Assembly: GCA_002490775.1 (NCBI GenBank)
Contig: DKUR01000063.1
Span: 1-64,000 of the forward strand
From: Lachnospiraceae bacterium UBA7199
GTDB lineage: Bacteria > Bacillota > Clostridia > Lachnospirales > Lachnospiraceae
Direction of reading: 5' to 3'
DNA: 64,000 bases
Positions 61,381 to 64,000 of this stretch are shown piece by piece; position 1 is the stretch's first letter, and the number at the start of each line of letters is the position of its first letter. The notes below the pieces were generated by a model, which worked only from the letters and a program-made list of their open reading frames with translations, searched no databases and was not told where the DNA came from. The translations under genes and the position numbers were made by a program.

Positions 61381-63011
61381 AAAGACCGGAGAGAAAAAGG
61401 ACAATTTCCTCAAGAAAAGATCAGTATTTGATTGTTACCTTACTTGCTATGATTGGGGCTTTGATTTTTCGCATTCCTTTGGGATCTATGATTGGTGATA
61501 AGGGAATTACATGTTTTGCTTCGGCAAATGAGATTTATCTGGTGATTGCAGGGACGGTTTCCTATGGATTGTCAGAGGCTGTTGCAGCATTAGTTAAATT
61601 TCGGGTAAAAAGAGAGCAATACAAAAATGCACGAAAGGTTTTAAATGGAGCATTGCTTTTTGGCGGTGTTTTGGGGTTGATTTTCAGTGCGTTTTTTTGT
61701 ATTTCAGGACAATTTGCTGCAGAAAAGGTTTTACACATGCCGTTAGCAGGACTAGCAATTTCTCTGATGGCGCCTTCTATGTTTTTTATGATTTTAACAG
61801 GTGTTTTTAAAGGTTATTTTCAGGGAAGCGGATCAAGGATGCCTGCCCTGCATTCCCAGATACTGCATTTGATTGTTATGTTTGCAGGCGGGCTTTTAGG
61901 AGCAGGGTTCGTACACGAATATGGGTTAAAAGTTTCAGCACTTTTACAAAATGATGATTATGCCAGTGCATATGGTGCAATGGGAGCTTCAATAGGATTA
62001 TTATCGGCTTCAATTCTTTGTTTTCTTCATATGCTGGTTTTATATTTAATTTACAAAGGCTCTTCAAGAAAACAGGCTGGAAGAGAACTGCTGAAAAATC
62101 AGGATTTAGGTTTACACATTGTATATATGCTGATGGGAACAGGCGTGATGTATTCACTTGTCTGGTTATGTTTTCAAGGATTGCCGCTGATTGATCAATA
62201 TCTATTCTTTTTATTGGGGGACAGGTCAGGGGAAAGTGCTGTCATGTGGGGCGTGTACTATGGGAAATGTCTGGTTTTTTCAGGAGCCATTAGCGGACTC
62301 ATTATAATTGCCTGTCTGGGAACTATTCGAAAGGTAGCAGGACTTATAGAACGGGATGAGCAAAGAATTGCAAGAGAAAAGCTTGGAATACTAATTCATC
62401 AGTGTGCTGTGATTTCAATACCGGCGGCTGTGCTGCTGGCAGTTTTTTCAGGAAACCTTTTGGAGATGCTGTCTGTAAATGCAGGCAAACAGGCAGTGGG
62501 ATGGCTGCAGTTGGGAAGCATACTTATTGTTTTTTGCGTTTATACAGCAGTTTTTGTTGAAATACTGGTAAGAAGCAGGAAGATGAAATATGTGGTATTA
62601 ATAGGTACTGGAGCACTTCTTTTGCATATAGGACTTTTGTCTTTCCTTTTAAAAACCACAAACCTTGGAATTACAGCAGTATTGATTGCCGCAATTATTT
62701 TCTATGTGCTGGTGGCAGGGGCAGGATTTTGGCTGATCAGCCGTTTCCTTCAGTATACACAGGAATGGATAAAAAGTTTTGTAATTCCCTTAATTGATTC
62801 TGCAGTTTCAGGGGTGATTGCAATGCTGCTAAATAAGGTATTTACTCCTCTGCTGGGATCTGCAGTTTCAATGCTTATCTGCCTTTTGACGTCAATTGTT
62901 GTCTATTTGGTTCTCTTAATCGTAACCAGAGCTTTTGATGAGGGAGAGCTGGAAGAAATGCCAGGCGGTGGAATTTTAATTATGCTGATTGGAATGCTGC
63001 GATTTAGATAA
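61377..63011 (+). CDS. MurJ/SpoVB-like lipid flippase (MOP superfamily)
   Basis: Integral membrane protein of 544 residues with about 14 hydrophobic helices, the layout of the MVF/MATE-like (MOP) exporter superfamily that includes MurJ, SpoVB and Wzx. A basic N-terminus and the first helix segment YLIVTLLAMIGALIFRIPLG are followed by GVFKGYFQGSGSRMP, a family-typical loop. It overlaps ybeY by four bases (ATGA). Members flip lipid-linked precursors such as lipid II; in this sporulation-rich context a SpoVB-like role in cortex synthesis is possible. Which lipid it moves cannot be read from the sequence. Confidence 0.85.
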   Translation: MKRPERKRTISSRKDQYLIVTLLAMIGALIFRIPLGSMIGDKGITCFASANEIYLVIAGTVSYGLSEAVAALVKFRVKREQYKNARKVLNGALLFGGVLGLIFSAFFCISGQFAAEKVLHMPLAGLAISLMAPSMFFMILTGVFKGYFQGSGSRMPALHSQILHLIVMFAGGLLGAGFVHEYGLKVSALLQNDDYASAYGAMGASIGLLSASILCFLHMLVLYLIYKGSSRKQAGRELLKNQDLGLHIVYMLMGTGVMYSLVWLCFQGLPLIDQYLFFLLGDRSGESAVMWGVYYGKCLVFSGAISGLIIIACLGTIRKVAGLIERDEQRIAREKLGILIHQCAVISIPAAVLLAVFSGNLLEMLSVNAGKQAVGWLQLGSILIVFCVYTAVFVEILVRSRKMKYVVLIGTGALLLHIGLLSFLLKTTNLGITAVLIAAIIFYVLVAGAGFWLISRFLQYTQEWIKSFVIPLIDSAVSGVIAMLLNKVFTPLLGSAVSMLICLLTSIVVYLVLLIVTRAFDEGELEEMPGGGILIMLIGMLRFR

Positions 63012-63088
63012 CTTGGTGGTGGTAATGGTATAAATTTGAATATTTTGGCTGATACTGTTTAAAAAGAAATAGTAAAGGTGTGCATTTT

Positions 63089-63715
63089 ATGAAATTTGTG
63101 AAACGTATCAGCTTATTTTTTATTTATCCTTTAAGCATGTTTGCACTTGGATTTGCTTCTAATATGGCAATTATGGAGTTTTTTTATCCAGGAGACAGTA
63201 AAGTAAAGCTTCAAGTGGAAGAGGAGAAAAAAAATCAGGAAGAGACTGTGCCAGTGTCAGTCAGCGATGAACCAATAATGACAGCAAATACGCAATATAT
63301 AGTGCAGTCTTATAATATTGTTACAGGAGAAACAACAGAGGAAGAAGCTGTTTCACCGGATAAATTTATGGGATTAAGCAGGGAAAAATTAGTTCTGGAA
63401 ATTGAGGAATACAATAAAAATCCGTCCCTTTCTGATTTGGAACTGGGATTCCAACATATGGAGTTGATTTCTTTTTCTTCAGGAAAAGTGGTAGTTAGAA
63501 AAAGCTTTGAACCAGAGCAGGAGGAAAAAGGTTTTTTTCTTTTAAATGAGAATCATTATGTGGTAGTTTATGATCATCAATTGTCGCAAGTCTATATGAA
63601 CACGGATATTTTGGTGGAAGAACTGCCGGAAAATCTTCAAAATGAAATTTTGAATATGAAATATATAGAAGATGAGGGAGAATTATATAATTTTCTTGAG
63701 TCTTATTCCAGTTAG
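63089..63715 (+). CDS. BofC C-terminal domain-like membrane-anchored protein
   Basis: Protein of 208 residues with a single N-terminal hydrophobic segment (about 8-30; signal anchor) and an extracytoplasmic part. The segment LELEEYNKNPSLSDLELGFQ-like pattern through VYDHQLSQVYMNTDILVEELPENLQNEIL (about 110-190) resembles the C-terminal domain of the forespore regulator BofC. ATG 63089 is preferred with AAAGGTG nine bases upstream; a GTG at 63080 is an alternative. It follows the flippase gene by 77 bases. The match to BofC is by recall of the family pattern and should be taken as tentative. Confidence 0.6.
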   Translation: MKFVKRISLFFIYPLSMFALGFASNMAIMEFFYPGDSKVKLQVEEEKKNQEETVPVSVSDEPIMTANTQYIVQSYNIVTGETTEEEAVSPDKFMGLSREKLVLEIEEYNKNPSLSDLELGFQHMELISFSSGKVVVRKSFEPEQEEKGFFLLNENHYVVVYDHQLSQVYMNTDILVEELPENLQNEILNMKYIEDEGELYNFLESYSS

Positions 63716-63789
63716 TATTATATTAATCAATGAGAATAACATTTAATGGAGCATTTTTGTGCGTGAAAATGGAAGAAATGAGGAGATAG

Positions 63790-64000
63790 ATGGAGAAAAA
63801 AATAGCGATAGCAATAATCGGAGCAGGAGCGTCCGGAATGACTGCAGCCATAATAGCAGCCAGAAATGGAGCTGACGTCACGCTATTTGAAAAAAATGAC
63901 AGGGTTGGTAAAAAAATACTTGCTACTGGAAATGGAAAGTGCAACTTAACAAATCTGGAATTTGATCTGGGACAGTATTTTTGTGAAGATAAAGTAAAAC
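63790..64000 (+). CDS. NAD(P)/FAD-dependent oxidoreductase, BaiN/HI0933-like (5' part)
   Basis: The gene runs off the window end; about 70 residues are visible. ATG 63790 is preceded by GAGGAG. The N-terminal FAD-binding Rossmann motif is IIGAGASGMTAAIIAARNGA, followed by FEKNDRVGKKILATGNGKCNLTN, which is diagnostic of the HI0933/BaiN flavoprotein family. Function of the family is not well defined (some are associated with bile acid or aminoacetone oxidation in annotations). The frame stays open to base 64000. Confidence 0.85.
   Translation, partial: MEKKIAIAIIGAGASGMTAAIIAARNGADVTLFEKNDRVGKKILATGNGKCNLTNLEFDLGQYFCEDKVK

Overview
The window is AT-rich, densely coded DNA from a low-GC Gram-positive anaerobe, most likely a spore-forming member of the Lachnospiraceae (Clostridia). 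The evidence is a class B sortase with BspA-like leucine-rich-repeat (LRR) surface proteins, a probable Re-type citrate synthase beside NADP-isocitrate dehydrogenase, an NfnAB transhydrogenase pair, formate-THF ligase with FolD, Rex, and several sporulation genes (spoIIIE/ftsK, tepA, yqfC, yqfD, a BofC-like gene). Nearly all genes are on the + strand; only a LacI-like/GGDEF gene and an ABC-F gene are on the - strand. No rRNA, tRNA, CRISPR array, prophage or complete insertion sequence was seen, and no gene-free stretch exceeds about 250 bases.

Layout. 1-412: 3' end of an Rpn/PD-(D/E)XK-type protein. 620-10757: surface cassette of sortase B, two LRR proteins sharing a TPxTGD sorting signal, and a subtilisin-like protease whose ribosome binding site lies inside the preceding terminator. 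10762-14213: Re-citrate synthase-like enzyme, FCD-type GntR regulator and isocitrate dehydrogenase, led by a strong promoter carrying a palindromic candidate GntR operator. 14353-16460: chemotaxis receptor with an apparent one-base frameshift. 16521-32818: carbohydrate locus of two large GH94-like phosphorylases, a CUT1 binding protein and two permeases without an ATPase, a second binding lipoprotein, a YesM/YesN-type two-component pair, and a convergent LacI-like/GGDEF fusion. 32844-35529: ABC-F protein and rex, divergent from one palindromic control region. 35563-43745: coiled-coil protein, NAD(P)HX repair enzyme, alanine racemase, MazF without a visible antitoxin, CNNM/CBS protein, YebC, an unknown membrane protein and TepA. 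43851-52925: SpoIIIE/FtsK, Fhs, FolD, a zinc-ribbon membrane protein, NfnA, NfnB. 53106-57006: Dabb protein, MORN-like membrane protein, zinc-ribbon membrane protein, RlmH, Pdp. 57014-64000: yqfC-yqfD-phoH-pgpH-like-ybeY, a MurJ/SpoVB-like flippase, a BofC-like protein and the start of a flavoprotein.

How the genes work together. The carbohydrate locus reads as one unit: import of an oligosaccharide, probably a beta-glucan fragment, intracellular phosphorolysis, extracellular sensing by the two-component system, and possibly a cytoplasmic sugar-controlled diguanylate cyclase. The surface cassette supplies its own sortase and substrates. The citrate/isocitrate pair probably makes 2-oxoglutarate for glutamate synthesis. 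Fhs/FolD supply one-carbon units and NfnAB balances NADH, NADPH and ferredoxin. The most notable observations are the LacI-like/GGDEF fusion, the terminator with an embedded ribosome binding site, the HD-to-HR change in the PgpH-like protein, the MCP frameshift, and a small family of 38-bp hairpin repeats bounded by TTAACATAA.
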